Part shown: positions 14,932-16,511 of the stretch, in pieces
Layout: every line of letters starts with the position of its first letter
How positions within the stretch are numbered: the stretch's first letter is position 1
Assembly: GCA_023430725.1 (NCBI GenBank)
Contig: JAEYZD010000101.1
Location: 1 to 16,511 of the forward strand
Length of the DNA: 16,511 nt
From: Bacteroidota bacterium
GTDB taxonomy: Bacteria; Bacteroidota; Bacteroidia; Bacteroidales; VadinHA17
Direction of reading: 5' to 3'
Notes under the pieces: model-generated
Told to the model about the DNA's origin: nothing
Database searches by the model: none
The model's input: only the letters and a program-made list of their open reading frames with translations
Position numbers and translations under genes: made by a program

Positions 14932-16511
14932 TCAGCGTCCGAGTTCGAGCTGATCTTTAATGAGCCTGTAATAGGTCCCTTTCCGGGCTGCAAGGTCAGC
15001 ATGTGTGCCTGATTCTGTTACTCTCCCGTATTCAAGCACCACAATTCTGTCAGCATGCCGTACCGTGCTCAGCCTGTGAGCCACTATCACCACCGTTCTG
15101 CCGGCATAGAAACCGGCAAGGTTCTCAACAATCAGTCTTTCATTTGAGGCATCCAGGGCACTGGTTGCTTCATCGAGCAGCAGAAGCGATGGCTGTTTGT
15201 AAACCACCCTTGCTATGAGAATGCGTTGCCGTTGCCCCTGACTGAGTCCGTGACCGCCCTGGCCCACACGGGTCTGAAGACCTGAAGGGAGCACTTCAAG
15301 CAACTGTCTCAGGTTTGCCACCTTCACTGCTTCCGCCACCCGGGCGGGGTCAGGATCATCTTCACCCGGAGCGATGTTGCCGAGGATTGTGTCCGGGAAG
15401 ATATACCCTTCCTGCATCACGGCGCCGGTGTTGCGCCGCATCGAAGAGACGCTTATTCCTTCAAGCTCCGTCCCTCCCACCGTGATGGTGCCCTCGGCCG
15501 GCGGATAATAGCCCAGCAGCATCTTCAGCAGAGTGGTCTTGCCCGAGCCGCTCTCACCTACTATGGCAGTGATTTTTCCGGCCGGGATAATAAGGTCAAG
15601 GTTACGGAGCACCCACGGAGAACCTGGACCTTCGTACCTGAATGAGAGGTTTTTTATCCCGATATCCGCATTCACAGGCATCTCACCCTTGCCATCAGGT
15701 CCCTCCGACTCCTCCGGCTCCATCGCATGCACCTCAGCAAGCCTGCCAAGGCTGATCCGAGCATCCTGGGTGGCCCTCATGAAAGTGACTATCTGTGAGA
15801 CAGGACCGTTGAGCTGCCCTGTTATGAACTGCACGGCAAGCATCATCCCCAGCGTAAGTGCGCCGCTGATCACAAGCGTGGCTGAGATCACCGTGACAAT
15901 AATATTGACCGATTCGTGTATCAGTGTCCCTCCCGCAGTCTGGAACTGCATGATCCTCAGACCCCTGACCCGGGTAGCGTAGATCTCCTTCTGCATCTTC
16001 TCCCACTCCCTCCTGTTTGAGGCTTCATTGCCAGCAAGCTTTATCTCCTGCATGCCATTGACGATGTTTATCATCTGGTTTCCGGCTTCAGCCATCTGCA
16101 TGAAGCGGATGTTGTCAAGCCTTTCCCTGGCAGGCATAAAGAGCGTAACATACATCACGTAGAGGGCAGTACCTGCCAGAAAGACAAGGAGTATTTTGAT
16201 GCTGTAAATCCCCAGTACCACACCGAATACAATGAAGTTGAAAAGAGAAAAGAGAATGGCAAGGCTCGAGGATGTAAGGTAGCTCTCGATCCTGCCGTTG
16301 TCATCAATCCGCTGAAGTATGTCTCCGTTGAGCTTCGTGTCAAAATAGGCGATAGGCAGACCCATAAGCCGCGCCAGGAAATCCGAGACGATGCTGATGT
16401 TAAGCCTCGACCCGGCATGCAGCAAAAGCCATCCCCTGGTGAACTCAACACAAAGCCGCCCGAGGGTGAGGGCAAGTTGTCCTGCAAGAATGAGCCAGAT
16501 GAACTTAATGT
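14932..16511 (-). CDS. ABC exporter, C39-peptidase/bacteriocin-type, N-terminal part outside window
   Basis: 525 residues are visible, and the reading frame runs off the right edge. The fragment begins IKFIWLILAGQLALTLGRLC and continues with NISIVSDFLARLMGLPIAYFD and NGDILQRIDDNGRIESYLT. This is the typical membrane domain of Bacteroidota peptidase-domain ABC transporters that process and export leader peptides such as bacteriocins. Several membrane helices follow (down to about 15800). The ATPase domain has Walker A GESGSGKTT (15558-15532), a Q-loop in AVMQEGYIFP, signature LSQGQ (15246-15232), Walker B LLLLDE (15186-15169) and the switch His in AHRLSTV (15078-15076). All ATPase motifs are present; LSQGQ instead of LSGGQ occurs in this subfamily. 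A TTG at 16425 is not the start, because the frame is open upstream with conserved sequence. The peptidase domain would lie beyond the window, so whether this copy has one is unknown. The gene ends 8 bases from the convergent small gene. Confidence 0.92.
   Translation of the reverse strand, partial: IKFIWLILAGQLALTLGRLCVEFTRGWLLLHAGSRLNISIVSDFLARLMGLPIAYFDTKLNGDILQRIDDNGRIESYLTSSSLAILFSLFNFIVFGVVLGIYSIKILLVFLAGTALYVMYVTLFMPARERLDNIRFMQMAEAGNQMINIVNGMQEIKLAGNEASNRREWEKMQKEIYATRVRGLRIMQFQTAGGTLIHESVNIIVTVISATLVISGALTLGMMLAVQFITGQLNGPVSQIVTFMRATQDARISLGRLAEVHAMEPEESEGPDGKGEMPVNADIGIKNLSFRYEGPGSPWVLRNLDLIIPAGKITAIVGESGSGKTTLLKMLLGYYPPAEGTITVGGTELEGISVSSMRRNTGAVMQEGYIFPDTILGNIAPGEDDPDPARVAEAVKVANLRQLLEVLPSGLQTRVGQGGHGLSQGQRQRILIARVVYKQPSLLLLDEATSALDASNERLIVENLAGFYAGRTVVIVAHRLSTVRHADRIVVLEYGRVTESGTHADLAARKGTYYRLIKDQLELGR

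Noticed and set aside
16425..16425. TTG start for the ABC exporter at this base.
   Set aside because: The frame stays open to the window edge and its upstream residues match the exporter family, so the true start lies outside.
1..16511. CRISPR array, tRNA, rRNA, insertion sequence or integrase.
   Set aside because: Reading through found no regularly spaced repeats, cloverleaf genes, terminal inverted repeats or transposase motifs.

Overview
The window looks like a core and accessory chromosome segment of a Bacteroidota member, most likely Bacteroidales-like, with moderate G+C. The evidence is a BtuB/BtuG-type vitamin B12 uptake pair under a cobalamin riboswitch, a GH92 lipoprotein, a YidC with a large periplasmic domain, a five-repeat DUF349 protein, a DUF349-pyrG-yidC gene order, and -7 boxes of the Bacteroidota type (TAnnTTTG). 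Everything lies on the minus strand except one small membrane-protein gene.

Read in the direction of transcription (right to left): 16511-14932 is the 3' part of an ABC exporter of the C39-peptidase/bacteriocin-export type, cut by the window edge. It converges on a 60-residue membrane protein gene (14741-14923, plus strand). Next is a housekeeping operon: a DUF349 coiled-coil protein (14556-12442), CTP synthase pyrG (12403-10787) and membrane insertase yidC (10769-8790). It has a recognisable promoter and ends in an AT-rich hairpin terminator. The second operon is a LacI-type regulator (8690-7650), a large lipoprotein with a transglutaminase/PNGase-like core (7643-5022) and a GH92 alpha-mannosidase lipoprotein (5015-2823), with 6-base gaps between genes. 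The third unit is a cobalamin riboswitch (about 2753-2570), a BtuB-like TonB-dependent receptor (2533-539), and a BtuG-like beta-propeller lipoprotein (555 to beyond base 1). The last two genes overlap by 17 bases.

The most interesting points are: (i) the compact regulator / PNGase-like transglutaminase / GH92 operon, which may be a glycoprotein N-glycan processing unit without a SusC/SusD pair; its first transglutaminase core has Cys and His but appears to have Gly at the third catalytic position, and a second core looks degenerate; (ii) a YidC with an apparent TPR motif just after its first membrane segment; (iii) a near-identical 14-base promoter element in front of two unlinked operons; (iv) palindromes packed against the riboswitch promoter and in the DUF349 leader. 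The B12 and housekeeping modules are recognisable; the glycan operon is the best candidate for something not yet described. All functional statements rest on motif recognition by eye, with no database search.
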